64,000 bases of DNA from Streptomyces tendae (GCF_008632955.1 NZ_CP043959.1:1302001-1366000), one strand, 5' to 3'; positions 25,356 to 33,756 are shown, numbered from the stretch's first letter. The notes: generated by a model from the sequence alone, not told the origin. Translations and numbers: made by a program.

Positions 25356-26156
25356 TCACAGCCCGAAGCGACGCTGGAGGTCTCCGAGCTGTCCGGGAAG
25401 GCGCTGTCCGCTTCCGGCCGGTCCGGACCGGGCGGGTCCGCCCCCTCCGGGCACCCCCGGCTGCTGCGGAGGCGCCCCGACGGCCTGCTCCGTCATCAGT
25501 GCCTCGGACGACTGCAGCAGCACCGTGCCGGCGCCGACGAACTCGAACTGGTGCTCCTCGCCGGACGCCCCGCCCAGGCCCGTCATCGCACGTAGACCGC
25601 CCAGGAGGCCGGTCATGTAGCCGTGGTCGTAGTGGTGGCACGGGGACGGGCAGTCCGCCCAGCCGACCAGCGCCTGCGGGTCCACCCTGATCGGCGGTTC
25701 CATGAACACCACCGGTCCGTTGGACGCCGCCACGAACTTTCCGGTTCCGATCAGTGTGAGAAAACCTGGCACGATCGACTGCTTCAGCGACAAGCTTGGC
25801 TCAAAAGCGAGCAAGTTGCCCGAGCGAATGGTCAGATTGCCGTCGTCCAAGTCGTACGAATTGACGTCGAAGGCCCGGTCGGCGAGGAGCATCTTGCCCG
25901 AGCCCTCCGCCACCACCCAGTCGCTCGCGTGCAGTGGCGAATGGAACGCCGTACGGACAAGTCGGTCGAGTCGCCCGTGCCCGATGCCGTTGAACTCGAT
26001 GGCGCCGTAGTAGGCGATCATCTTCCCCTTCTGCATGAACCACTGGGTGCCCTTGAGCTCCACGCAGAAGGTGTAGGCGTTCACGTTGTCGTCGGTGGGC
26101 AGGGTCGCCGGGTCGAAGGCCGCCGTCCCGGTGCCCGGCGTTCCGTAGGTGCTCAC
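25356..26156 (-). CDS. AIM24-family protein (third of three)
   Basis: This 266-residue AIM24/DUF124 beta-barrel-like protein shows ELKGTQWFMQKGKMIAYYG, VLLADRAFDVNSYDL-type segments and FMEPPIRVDPQALVGW, the family's repeated beta motifs (about residues 25-220). Unlike its two neighbours it has a Gly/Pro/Gln-rich tail of about 45 residues and a cluster DCPSPCHHYDHG (two Cys, three His) near residue 190 that could bind metal. Its start codon overlaps the stop of the upstream paralogue, so the three genes form one operon. Bacterial AIM24 function is unknown; the yeast namesake is mitochondrial. Confidence 0.85.
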   Translation of the reverse strand: MSTYGTPGTGTAAFDPATLPTDDNVNAYTFCVELKGTQWFMQKGKMIAYYGAIEFNGIGHGRLDRLVRTAFHSPLHASDWVVAEGSGKMLLADRAFDVNSYDLDDGNLTIRSGNLLAFEPSLSLKQSIVPGFLTLIGTGKFVAASNGPVVFMEPPIRVDPQALVGWADCPSPCHHYDHGYMTGLLGGLRAMTGLGGASGEEHQFEFVGAGTVLLQSSEALMTEQAVGAPPQQPGVPGGGGPARSGPAGSGQRLPGQLGDLQRRFGL

Positions 26157-26803
26157 AGCTTCTCCTCCGAGGCCTGGACGTAGACCGCGCCGCTGCCGCT
26201 CAGCTCCAGCTGGAAGGCCTCGCCGGAGCCCCGGCCCACCATGTCCCGCCAGCCGAGTGCCGTCGACAGCTTGTTGCGGACGTCACCGTGGTGGGCGACG
26301 TACGCCTGCGGGTCGACGTAGACCGCGCGCTGCGGGGTGATGGGCACCTCGATCACACCGCCGTGGGCCATCACGGCGACAGCGCCGTGCCCCTTGAGTG
26401 TGGTGGTGAACAGGCCCTGCCCGGAGACCTGGCCCCGGACCATGCCCATCACTCCGCCCTGGGAGCCGAGGAACACCGTGCCCTGCTCCAGCGTCCCCTC
26501 GAAGGCCAGCAGCCGGTCCGCCTCGACGTACAGGGTGTCCCCCGAAAGGTTGATCACCTGGATGTGGTGGCCGCCGTGCCCGAACAGCACGGTGCCGTTG
26601 CCCTCGACGGTCATCAGGGGCGTGTCCTCGTTCGCCACGCGCCGGCCGATCATCGACATCACCCCGCCCTGGCCGCTGCGCAGGTTCGGGGTGAAGCCGA
26701 CCTCGCCCTTGTACGCGAGCATCGCGCCGCGCTGACTGAACAGCCGTTGGCCGGGCGCGACCGTCGCCTCGATCATCTTGGAGTTGATCTCCCGGAAGCC
26801 CAT
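26153..26803 (-). CDS. AIM24-family protein (second of three)
   Basis: This 216-residue paralogue with the same AIM24 fold starts MGFREINSKMIEATVAPGQRLFSQRGAMLAYKG and continues through GHGAVAVMAHGGVIEV and VYVDPQAYVAH to a C terminus ending SGSGAVYVQASEEKL. The fold is internally repetitive, with glycine-rich turns. The stop overlaps the downstream paralogue by 4 bases, and only two bases separate its start from the upstream gene's stop. Tight spacing implies equal expression and perhaps a hetero-oligomer of the three products, which is inference. Confidence 0.87.
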   Translation of the reverse strand: MGFREINSKMIEATVAPGQRLFSQRGAMLAYKGEVGFTPNLRSGQGGVMSMIGRRVANEDTPLMTVEGNGTVLFGHGGHHIQVINLSGDTLYVEADRLLAFEGTLEQGTVFLGSQGGVMGMVRGQVSGQGLFTTTLKGHGAVAVMAHGGVIEVPITPQRAVYVDPQAYVAHHGDVRNKLSTALGWRDMVGRGSGEAFQLELSGSGAVYVQASEEKL

Positions 26804-26805
26804 TG

Positions 26806-27438
26806 TCAGACGTCCCCCGCGATGGTGTTGCGCTCACTGGGCTGGACGTAGACCACTCCGTCGCCCTCGAAACGGATCTGGAAGGCCTCGCCGCCGCCCT
26901 CGCCCATGAACGTGCGGAACGTCACGCCCGACTGGAAGGACTGCCGCAGGTTGCCCTGGTGGGCGACGTATGCGCCCGGGTCGACCGTCAGCGGGTACTG
27001 CGGGCCGACCCGCAGCAGCACGGCGGGGCCGTCCGACATGATCGCGGCCTGGCCGTGCCCCTCGATCGTGGTCGTGAACAGCCCGTTGCCCTGGGAGGCG
27101 CCGCGCAGGCCCGTGAACGTCGTGCCCGTGCGCAGGCCGCCGTCCGTCGCCAGCAGGTTGCTGGACTCGACGTACAGCTTGTCGCCGTTGAGGGTCACCA
27201 GGTTGATCTCGGAGGCGCGGTCCGCGAAGAAGCAGGTTCCGTGCCCCTTCACCTCCATGAGCGTCATCTGCTCACCCGTGAGTCTCCGGGTCACCATCCC
27301 CCGGAGGCCCTCGCCGCCACCCGTGAGTTTCTTGAAGGCCATCTGCCCGTCGTACGCGACCATGGAGCCGTTCTTCGCCTTCACGGCGTCCCCGGTCATG
27401 TCGACGGCGAGCACCTTGCTGCTCTGAAGTCGGAACAT
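26806..27438 (-). CDS. AIM24-family protein (first of three)
   Basis: This protein of about 210 residues starts MFRLQSSKVLAVDMTGDAVKAKNGSMVAYDGQMAF. It aligns with the second copy through GMVTRRLTGEQ, GLFTTTIEGHGQAAIM, LTVDPGAYVAHQG and GDGVVYVQPSE. I chose ATG 27438; a GTG two codons upstream (27444) is also possible and neither has a ribosome site, so a leaderless start is plausible. It is the promoter-proximal gene of the AIM24 operon and is divergent from a DUF3817 membrane protein gene over about 220 bases. Confidence 0.86.
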   Translation of the reverse strand: MFRLQSSKVLAVDMTGDAVKAKNGSMVAYDGQMAFKKLTGGGEGLRGMVTRRLTGEQMTLMEVKGHGTCFFADRASEINLVTLNGDKLYVESSNLLATDGGLRTGTTFTGLRGASQGNGLFTTTIEGHGQAAIMSDGPAVLLRVGPQYPLTVDPGAYVAHQGNLRQSFQSGVTFRTFMGEGGGEAFQIRFEGDGVVYVQPSERNTIAGDV

Positions 27439-27662
27439 CGCCACATTGCGACGTTAGCGGCCCCTTCGCCCCGCCGACAGGTCCCGCAGGGGGAGTCACA
27501 CCCTGATCCGACCCGCACGGGCTCTCCGCGACCCCTACGGGCCCCACCCCGACCCCCTGCGGTGATCGCCCACGGGGTTTGCCACAATGGCTACGCTTGT
27601 GCGCGCGTTCACAAGCCGACCGCACCGTCGACGCCGACGTCTCTCCCTTTCGAAGGTGACCC

Positions 27663-28007
27663 GTGGACATCAAGACCGCCTCCGCCCTCCGCCGCCTCCG
27701 CCTGGTCTCGGGCCCCGAAGCGATCTCCTTCCTGCTGCTGCTCGTCTGCTCGGTCCTGAAGCGGACCACCGACTTCAACGCCGTCCCGGTCATGGGCGCG
27801 ATCCACGGCATCCTGTTCGTCCTCTACGTGATCTTCTGGGCGGACGCCTGGAACCGCGCGAAGTGGTCGCTGGGCACCGCGGCGTACTACTTCGTCATGT
27901 CGGTGCTGCCGACCGGCGGCTTCTTCGCCGAGCGGCGGCTGAGGCGTGAGGCCGAGGACGCGGTGATCGCCTCCCGCGCCCGGAGCGAAGGGGTCGTGAA
28001 CGCGTGA
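27663..28007 (+). CDS. DUF3817 membrane protein
   Basis: This 114-residue protein has three hydrophobic helices (about residues 17-34, 42-62 and 70-90). It has the DUF3817 signature: [37 protein letters not shown] and [16 protein letters not shown]. The GTG start has AAGGTGA upstream. Its stop overlaps the next start (GTGA), so it is coupled to a thiamine-binding-type protein. A second DUF3817 gene lies at 28964. The function is unknown. Confidence 0.85.
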   Translation: MDIKTASALRRLRLVSGPEAISFLLLLVCSVLKRTTDFNAVPVMGAIHGILFVLYVIFWADAWNRAKWSLGTAAYYFVMSVLPTGGFFAERRLRREAEDAVIASRARSEGVVNA

Positions 28008-28297
28008 TCGTCGCCTTCTCCGTGACGCCGCTGGGCGTCGGCGAGGACGTGGGGGAGTACGTCGCCGACGCCGTACGCGTGGTGCGCGAGTCCGGGCTGC
28101 CGAACCGCACCGACGCGATGTTCACCTCGATCGAGGGGGAGTGGGACGAGGTCATGGACGTGGTCAAGCGCGCCGTGGCCGCCGTGGAGGCCCGCGCGCC
28201 GCGGGTCTCCCTCGTCCTCAAGGCGGACATCCGCCCGGGCGTGCGGGACGGCCTGACGTCCAAGGTGGAAACCGTCGAACGGCACCTCTCCGACTGA
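28004..28297 (+). CDS. MTH1187-type thiamine-binding protein
   Basis: This 97-residue ferredoxin-like alpha/beta protein of the DUF77/MTH1187 family has the motifs [18 protein letters not shown], [14 protein letters not shown] and [12 protein letters not shown]. Members bind thiamine or related ligands and form tetramers in solved structures (family knowledge). The GTG start overlaps the upstream DUF3817 stop by four bases. There is no membrane segment. The pairing with a DUF3817 membrane protein hints at a small transport or sensing module, but that is inference. Confidence 0.85.
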   Translation: MIVAFSVTPLGVGEDVGEYVADAVRVVRESGLPNRTDAMFTSIEGEWDEVMDVVKRAVAAVEARAPRVSLVLKADIRPGVRDGLTSKVETVERHLSD

Positions 28298-28374
28298 CCC
28301 CGTGCGGGGTGGGGTGGGCGGCAGCGGTGCGACCACCGTGCCGTCCGCCCCGTGGACCGAAGGGCGAGACGGGG

Positions 28375-28403
28375 CTGACCGGCATCTGACCCGCCGGTAG
28401 GGT
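28375..28403 (+). promoter_or_regulatory. HrdB-type promoter giving a leaderless MarR transcript
   Basis: CTGACC (28375-28380), a 17-base spacer and TAGGGT (28398-28403) match the Streptomyces vegetative consensus. The GTG start at 28411 is 8 bases past the -10, so transcription should begin at or next to the start codon. Confidence 0.6.
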
Positions 28404-28410
28404 CTGGTCC

Positions 28411-28920
28411 GTGCCGAAGCCGCTCAGTCTCTCGTTCGACCCCATCGCCCGTGCCGACGAGCTCTGGAAGCAGCGCTGGGGAAGCGTGCCGTCGATGGCC
28501 GCGATCACCTCGATCATGCGGGCCCACCAGATCCTGCTGGCCCAGGTGGACGCGGTGGTCAAGCCGTACGGGCTCACCTTCGCGCGGTACGAGGCGCTGG
28601 TCCTGCTGACCTTCTCCAAGTCCGGCGAGCTGCCCATGTCCAAGATCGGCGAGCGGCTCATGGTGCATCCGACGTCGGTGACCAACACCGTGGACCGGCT
28701 GGTCAGGTCTGGTCTGGTGGCCAAGCGCCCCAACCCCAACGACGGCCGCGGCACCCTCGCCTCCATCACCGACAAGGGCCGTGAGGTCGTCGAGTCGGCC
28801 ACCCGCGACCTCATGGCGATGGACTTCGGCCTGAGCGCCTACGACGCCGAGGAATGCTCGGAACTCTTCGCCATCCTCCGCCCACTGCGGCTGGCCGCGG
28901 GGGATTTCGAGGGGGAGTGA
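28411..28920 (+). CDS. MarR-family transcriptional regulator
   Basis: This 169-residue dimeric winged-helix repressor has helices around RAHQILLAQVDAVVKPYGLTFARYEALVLL, recognition helix KIGERLMVHPTSVTNTVDRLVRSGLV and wing RPNPNDGRGTLASITDKG, which carries the family's D-x-R-G. The GTG at 28411 has no ribosome site but is placed for leaderless translation. It sits between two DUF3817 genes and upstream of icmA. The palindrome at the icmA promoter (29356-29377) is a candidate target, though the TetR gene downstream is an alternative. Confidence 0.87.
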   Translation: MPKPLSLSFDPIARADELWKQRWGSVPSMAAITSIMRAHQILLAQVDAVVKPYGLTFARYEALVLLTFSKSGELPMSKIGERLMVHPTSVTNTVDRLVRSGLVAKRPNPNDGRGTLASITDKGREVVESATRDLMAMDFGLSAYDAEECSELFAILRPLRLAAGDFEGE

Positions 28921-28963
28921 CCCCCCGGAAGATCGCCCGGAACGTGCGGTTACGCTCGACGGC

Positions 28964-29302
28964 ATGAAGAAGAGCGTGCTGACCCGCTACCGGGTCATGG
29001 CCTACGTCACCGGTGTCCTCCTCGTCGCACTGACCATCGGCATGATCGGCAAGTACGCGCTCGAGCTGGATGCCGCCGACGACTTCACTCAGGTGGTCAG
29101 CATCGCGCACGGCTGGCTCTACGTCCTGTACCTGATCTTCGCCTTCGATCTCGGTTCCAAGGCGAAGTGGCCGGTCAAGAAGCAGCTCTGGGTACTGCTC
29201 GCCGGCACCGTCCCCACGGCCGCGTTCTTCGTCGAGCGCAGGATCAGCCGCGAGCTGGAGGCCCAGGTCGAGGACGGCGCGCCCGAGGTCGCCAAGGCCT
29301 GA
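28964..29302 (+). CDS. DUF3817 membrane protein (second copy)
   Basis: This 112-residue paralogue of the product at 27663 has three hydrophobic helices and the shared signature YRVMAYVTGVLL, HGWLYVLYLIFAFDLGSKAKW and TVPTAAFFVERRISRE. The C-terminal tail is acidic. Its ATG follows a TACGCT element by 7 bases, so a leaderless start is possible. It lies 84 bases upstream of icmA but has its own reading direction and spacing. The function is unknown. Confidence 0.83.
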   Translation: MKKSVLTRYRVMAYVTGVLLVALTIGMIGKYALELDAADDFTQVVSIAHGWLYVLYLIFAFDLGSKAKWPVKKQLWVLLAGTVPTAAFFVERRISRELEAQVEDGAPEVAKA

Positions 29303-29355
29303 CGCAGCGCGTCGCACCGCCGTACGGACGAGCGTGCGGCGGTCTGCCATCGACA

Positions 29356-29377
29356 TTTACTTGGACGTCCTAGTAAA
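29356..29377. promoter_or_regulatory. Palindromic operator at the icmA promoter
   Basis: TTTACT (29356-29361) and AGTAAA (29372-29377) flank GGACGTCC. The 22-base palindrome is perfect except for one symmetric T/T pair. TAGTAA (29371-29376) could be the -10 element. The site ends 9 bases before the icmA ATG, so a bound repressor would block transcription. Confidence 0.65.
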
Positions 29378-29386
29378 TTCGAGGGT

Positions 29387-31087
29387 ATGGACGCTGACGC
29401 CATCGAGGAGGGCCGCCGTCGCTGGCAGGCCCGGTACGACGCCGCGCGCAAGCGCGACGCAGACTTCACCACGCTCTCCGGCGACCCCGTGGAGCCGGTG
29501 TACGGGCCCCGGCCCGGGGACAGCTACGAGGGATTCGAGCGGATCGGCTGGCCGGGGGAGTATCCCTTCACCCGCGGGCTGTACCCGACCGGCTACCGGG
29601 GGCGGACGTGGACCATCCGGCAGTTCGCCGGGTTCGGGAACGCCGAGCAGACCAACGAGCGCTACAAGATGATCCTCGGCAACGGCGGCGGCGGCCTCTC
29701 CGTCGCCTTCGACATGCCGACGCTCATGGGCCGCGACTCCGACGACCCGCGCTCCCTGGGTGAGGTCGGCCACTGCGGGGTGGCGATCGACTCGGCGGCC
29801 GACATGGAGGTCCTGTTCAAGGACATTCCGCTCGGCGACGTCACCACCTCGATGACCATCAGCGGGCCCGCCGTGCCCGTCTTCTGCATGTACCTCGTCG
29901 CCGCCGAACGCCAGGGCGTCGACCCGGCCGTGCTCAACGGCACCCTGCAGACGGACATCTTCAAGGAGTACATCGCGCAGAAGGAGTGGCTCTTCCAGCC
30001 CGAGCCGCACCTGCGTCTGATCGGCGACCTGATGGAGCACTGCGCGGCCGGCATTCCCGCCTACAAGCCGCTGTCGGTCTCCGGCTACCACATCCGCGAG
30101 GCCGGCTCGACGGCCGCGCAGGAGCTGGCGTACACCCTCGCCGACGGCTTCGGCTACGTCGAGCTGGGCCTCAGCCGCGGACTCGACGTCGACGTGTTCG
30201 CGCCGGGACTGTCCTTCTTCTTCGACGCGCACGTCGACTTCTTCGAGGAGATCGCCAAGTTCCGCGCCGCCCGCCGCATCTGGGCGCGCTGGATGCGGGA
30301 CGTCTACGGGGCGAAGAGCGAGAAGGCGCAGTGGCTGCGGTTCCACACCCAGACCGCCGGCGTCTCGCTGACCGCGCAGCAGCCGTACAACAACGTCGTG
30401 CGGACCGCCGTGGAGGCGCTCGCGGCGGTGCTCGGCGGCACCAACTCCCTGCACACCAACGCCCTCGACGAGACCCTCGCGCTGCCCAGCGAGCAGGCCG
30501 CCGAGATCGCCCTGCGCACCCAGCAGGTGCTGATGGAGGAGACCGGCGTCGCCAACGTCGCCGACCCGCTGGGCGGTTCCTGGTACGTCGAGCAGCTCAC
30601 CGACCGCATCGAGGCCGACGCGGAGAAGATCTTCGAGCAGATCAAGGAGCGGGGCCTGCGCGCCCACCCGGACGGGCAGCACCCGATCGGCCCGATCACC
30701 TCCGGCATCCTGCGCGGCATCGAGGACGGCTGGTTCACCGGCGAGATCGCCGAGTCGGCGTTCCGCTACCAGCAGGCGCTGGAGAAGGGCGACAAGAAGG
30801 TCGTCGGGGTGAACGTCAACACCGGGTCGGTCACCGGCGACCTGGAGATCCTGCGGGTCAGCCACGAGGTCGAGCGCGAGCAGGTACGGCTGCTCGGCGA
30901 GCGCAAGGCGGGCCGTGACGACGCGAAGGTGCGCGGCGCGCTCGACGCCATGGTCGCGGCGGCCCGCTCGGGCGCCAACATGATCGAGCCGATGCTCGAC
31001 GCCGTGCGCGCGGAGGCGACCCTCGGCGAGATCTGCGGTGTCCTGCGTGACGAGTGGGGCGTGTACACGGAGCCCGCCGGCTTCTGA
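29387..31087 (+). CDS. icmA: Isobutyryl-CoA mutase large subunit IcmA
   Basis: This 566-residue catalytic subunit of the adenosylcobalamin enzyme rearranges isobutyryl-CoA and n-butyryl-CoA. It has the methylmalonyl-CoA mutase TIM barrel but no C-terminal B12-binding domain, which is a separate subunit (IcmB). Two residues that separate Icm from methylmalonyl-CoA mutase are visible: Phe80 (TIRQFAGF) and Gln198 (YIAQKEW), at exactly the known positions. The 566-residue length also matches IcmA. GAGGG lies just before the ATG. No small subunit gene is in the window. The gene links valine/butyrate catabolism to polyketide precursors, and MeaB is a likely chaperone. Confidence 0.95.
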   Translation: MDADAIEEGRRRWQARYDAARKRDADFTTLSGDPVEPVYGPRPGDSYEGFERIGWPGEYPFTRGLYPTGYRGRTWTIRQFAGFGNAEQTNERYKMILGNGGGGLSVAFDMPTLMGRDSDDPRSLGEVGHCGVAIDSAADMEVLFKDIPLGDVTTSMTISGPAVPVFCMYLVAAERQGVDPAVLNGTLQTDIFKEYIAQKEWLFQPEPHLRLIGDLMEHCAAGIPAYKPLSVSGYHIREAGSTAAQELAYTLADGFGYVELGLSRGLDVDVFAPGLSFFFDAHVDFFEEIAKFRAARRIWARWMRDVYGAKSEKAQWLRFHTQTAGVSLTAQQPYNNVVRTAVEALAAVLGGTNSLHTNALDETLALPSEQAAEIALRTQQVLMEETGVANVADPLGGSWYVEQLTDRIEADAEKIFEQIKERGLRAHPDGQHPIGPITSGILRGIEDGWFTGEIAESAFRYQQALEKGDKKVVGVNVNTGSVTGDLEILRVSHEVEREQVRLLGERKAGRDDAKVRGALDAMVAAARSGANMIEPMLDAVRAEATLGEICGVLRDEWGVYTEPAGF

Positions 31088-31107
31088 GCCGCCCCCGGAC
31101 GACGCAC

Positions 31108-31138
31108 CGCCCCGGCAGGCCCCGCGCCCGCCGGGGCG
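31108..31138. terminator. Candidate terminator between icmA and convergent TetR gene
   Basis: CGCCCCGGC (31108-31116) and GCCGGGGCG (31130-31138) form a 9-bp stem with a 13-base loop, 20 bases past the icmA stop. Confidence 0.5.
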
Positions 31139-31265
31139 CGGCGCGTTCAGGGCGTGCGGGCGACCGCTCCGATCAGGATCGTCGCAGCGCGAGACCGGAG
31201 GGTGACGGACGACTGTCGGCCGACCGTGGCGGATTCGGGGCCTCGCACCCCCGCCCGGGACACGC

Positions 31266-31886
31266 TCAGCGGGCGCTCGCGGCGAGGCCCGACAGCAGCA
31301 CCCGGGTCAGCCCGCGCACCCACTCCTCGTCGGCCGGCTGGTTGCTGACCAGGGTCCGGTGCACCACCGCGCCCGCCACCATGTCGAAGATCAGGTCGAC
31401 CGCGCGGGCGGACCGCAGCGCGTCGGACTCCGGCGGCAGCTCCCCCCGCTCCTGTGCCCGGGCCCGCCCCGCCACCACCAGCCGCTTCTGCCGGTCGACG
31501 ATCGACGCCCGGATCCGCTCGCGCAGGGCCTCGTCCCGGGTGGCCTCGGCGACCACCGCCATCAGCCCGCTGCGGGCCTCGGGCCGGGCCAGGATCGCGG
31601 CGAACTGCAGCACCACACCCTCTATGTCGGCCGCCAGTGACCCCCGGTCGGGCAGCGTCAGCTCGTCGAACAGCTCCGCGACGGCGTCCACGACGAGCTC
31701 GTTCTTGCCGGACCAGCGCCGGTACAGCGTGGTCTTGGCGACCCCGGCGCGCACCGCGACGTCCGACAGGGTGAGCTTGGACCAGCCGAGGTCCACCAGC
31801 GCCTGCCGGGTCGCGTCGAGGATCGCGGCGTCGGCCGTGGCGCTGCGGGGGCGCCCGGTGCGGCTGGCTGGATTGCGGCGCTGCAT
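31266..31886 (-). CDS. TetR-family transcriptional regulator
   Basis: This 206-residue regulator has an N-terminal helix-turn-helix (AILDATRQALVDLGWSKLTLSDVAVRAGVAKTTLYRRWSGKNELVVDAV, described in parts: helix 2-3 SDVAVRAGVAKTTLYRRW). An all-helical ligand-binding domain follows. The start MQRRNPASRTGRPRSA at 31886 is the typical basic leader. It is divergent from a thioredoxin gene, with a perfect 17-base palindrome (31970-31986) between them that is its best operator candidate. The ligand is unknown. Nearby icmA makes an acyl-CoA effector conceivable, but that is speculation. Confidence 0.9.
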   Translation of the reverse strand: MQRRNPASRTGRPRSATADAAILDATRQALVDLGWSKLTLSDVAVRAGVAKTTLYRRWSGKNELVVDAVAELFDELTLPDRGSLAADIEGVVLQFAAILARPEARSGLMAVVAEATRDEALRERIRASIVDRQKRLVVAGRARAQERGELPPESDALRSARAVDLIFDMVAGAVVHRTLVSNQPADEEWVRGLTRVLLSGLAASAR

Positions 31887-31969
31887 GGCTCGACCATAAC
31901 CGGCGGATTCCGTGTCCTGGTGAGGGAGATCACCGGAAAGCGGTGCCCCGCATCCGTCCCTTGCCATTA

Positions 31970-31986
31970 CGCTACGACTCGTAGCG
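31970..31986. promoter_or_regulatory. Perfect palindrome, likely TetR operator
   Basis: CGCTACGA-C-TCGTAGCG is an exact 8+1+8 palindrome, 84 bases upstream of the TetR start and 137 bases upstream of the divergent thioredoxin gene. Confidence 0.65.
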
Positions 31987-32122
31987 AAAGCACGTGGGAA
32001 ACACGGCGTGCCCGAGCGACGACCACCGCGCCGGGTGGGGACCCGGCGCACCGCACCACACGTACGCCTGGCTTTCCCGGGCGCTTTTCACACTCGCGCG
32101 CAGTACGGGGGAGGATAGACGC

Positions 32123-33100
32123 ATGCAGCCACGGAACATGTCCATGAGCGGAGTCGTCGACCTCGCCGCGGTGAAGGCGGCCCAGGAGGCCAAGGCGAAG
32201 GCGGAGCAGGCGCGCGCCGAAGCGGCCCGGCAGGGCGGCGGAGGTGCCGTCTCCCCGGCCGATCTCGTCATCGACGTCGACGAAGCCGGCTTCGAGCGCG
32301 ACGTCCTGCAGCGGTCCACCGAGGTCCCGGTCGTCATCGACTTCTGGGCCGAGTGGTGCGAGCCCTGCAAGCAGTTGAGCCCCGTACTGGAGCGGCTCGC
32401 CGTCGAGTACAACGGGCGCTTCCTCCTCGCCAAGATCGACGTCGACGCCAACCAGATGCTGATGCAGCAGTTCGGGATCCAGGGGATCCCGGCGGTCTTC
32501 GCGGTGGTGGCCGGACAGGCCCTGCCGCTCTTCCAGGGCGCCGCGGGCGAGGCCCAGATCCGTCAGACCCTCGACCAGCTCGTCCAGGTCGCCGAGGAGC
32601 GCTTCGGTCTGACCGGACTCGTCGTCGACCCCGACGCCGAGCCGGGCGGCGGCGCTCCGGCGGCCGCCGAGGTCCCCGTCGGCCCTTACGACGCCCTCCT
32701 CGAGGCCGCCGCCCGCGCGCTCGACGCCGACGACCTGGACGGCGCCGTGCAGGCCTACAAGAACGTGCTCGCCGACGACCCGGGCAACCCCGAGGCGAAG
32801 TTGGGGCTGGCCCAGTCCGAACTGCTGCGCCGGGTGCGGGGCATGGACCCGCAGCAGGTGCGCAGGGACGCCGCGGAGAAGCCGGCGGACATCGAGGCGC
32901 AGATCGCCGCCGCGGACCTGGATCTGGCGGGTGGTCATGTCGAGGACGCCTTCGGCCGGCTCACCGACACCGTCGCCCGCACGGCGGGCGACGAGCGGGA
33001 CACCGTACGCCTGCGGCTGCTGGAGCTGTTCGAGGTGGTGGGCGCCGACCACCCGGCCGTCGTCGCCGCGCGCCGGGCCCTGGCGCGGGCCCTGTTCTGA
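32123..33100 (+). CDS. CnoX/YbbN-like thioredoxin with TPR tail
   Basis: This 325-residue cytosolic protein has a charged Ala/Lys coiled segment (residues 13-38), a thioredoxin fold (about 45-160) and a C-terminal TPR-like helical region (about 185-320). The active-site motif is WCEPC (Cys79, Cys82) rather than the usual WCGPC, which shifts redox potential. The layout matches the YbbN/CnoX family of chaperedoxins that guard proteins under oxidative or chlorine stress. GGGGGAGG precedes ATG 32123. It is divergent from the TetR gene and followed by a hairpin at 33191-33230. Confidence 0.9.
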   Translation: MQPRNMSMSGVVDLAAVKAAQEAKAKAEQARAEAARQGGGGAVSPADLVIDVDEAGFERDVLQRSTEVPVVIDFWAEWCEPCKQLSPVLERLAVEYNGRFLLAKIDVDANQMLMQQFGIQGIPAVFAVVAGQALPLFQGAAGEAQIRQTLDQLVQVAEERFGLTGLVVDPDAEPGGGAPAAAEVPVGPYDALLEAAARALDADDLDGAVQAYKNVLADDPGNPEAKLGLAQSELLRRVRGMDPQQVRRDAAEKPADIEAQIAAADLDLAGGHVEDAFGRLTDTVARTAGDERDTVRLRLLELFEVVGADHPAVVAARRALARALF

Positions 33101-33190
33101 ACCACCCGCACCCGGGCGCCCGTTAACGACCGTTCTGCCCGATCCGGTGGTCGGTGGGGCCCGAGGTGCTTCTTGGTCGACGGAAACCGA

Positions 33191-33230
33191 AGCGGCCGCG
33201 CTTTACCAAATCTTGGTAATCGCGGCCGCT
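33191..33230. terminator. Hairpin downstream of thioredoxin gene
   Basis: AGCGGCCGCG (33191-33200) pairs with CGCGGCCGCT (33221-33230). An inner TACCAA/TTGGTA stem with one-base bulges extends the hairpin. It may act as a terminator about 90 bases past the stop, or as part of the following promoter region. Confidence 0.5.
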
Positions 33231-33245
33231 GTTACTGCTAGTAAG
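33231..33245. promoter_or_regulatory. TTACT-n3-AGTAA palindrome
   Basis: TTACT (33232-33236) and AGTAA (33240-33244) are 3 bases apart. The same half-sites recur at 33360-33375, which suggests two sites for one regulator upstream of the secreted-protein cassette. Confidence 0.4.
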
Positions 33246-33359
33246 TCACAGGCATTGTTCTGTCTGGTTCTGTCCAGCGATCAACAGATATGCACCCCCC
33301 TGCCGGTGCACCCAGCGTCGCCGCTCGGGTCCGGCGGGTCGCCCTGCGGTTATCCGGCC

Positions 33360-33375
33360 GTTACTAGCGAGTAAC
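33360..33375. promoter_or_regulatory. GTTACT-n4-AGTAAC palindrome
   Basis: GTTACT (33360-33365) and AGTAAC (33370-33375) are perfect arms with the 4-base spacer AGCG. It is a second copy of the motif at 33231-33245, about 130 bases away. Confidence 0.45.
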
Positions 33376-33756
33376 GAACCCCCTTGTGCGGGCGGCGAGA
33401 ATGCACCACGATCGGCGACGCTCGGTCCATTACCCGCACCCCGACAGCCGGTCGGGCCACGGGAACTCCTGGGTCCCCACCGAGCAGGAGCGCCGGCAAG
33501 GACGGCGTTCCTTGGACAGGGGGGTCTTCGCCCGCGGGTGAAGCCTGTCCAGCAGGGTTGTGCGTGATGCGTGTCAGGCGCGACCAGTGGTTGTCGCTCG
33601 GGGGTGATCGCCGGTGATTCGGGCGCGGTCTCCGCGCCGCCGAGTGCGGGCGCTCTCCTTCCCGAGGACGTAGCACTTCTCCCATCCCTGCCCGACTCGG
33701 CCGCCGGTCAAGGCGGCGAGCCAGGACAGGAGATGTACGTCCGAGAAGGAGGAAAT

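Larger units (their letters stand above)
33101..33756 (+). other. Long intergenic region upstream of the DUF6230 gene
   Basis: This region of about 650 bases has no convincing gene. It holds a hairpin downstream of the thioredoxin gene (33191-33230), two TTACT/AGTAA palindromes (33231-33245 and 33360-33375) and then about 380 bases that are probably promoter and 5' leader of the secreted-protein cassette. Its G+C is lower in the 33180-33300 stretch than in flanking genes. Confidence 0.55.
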
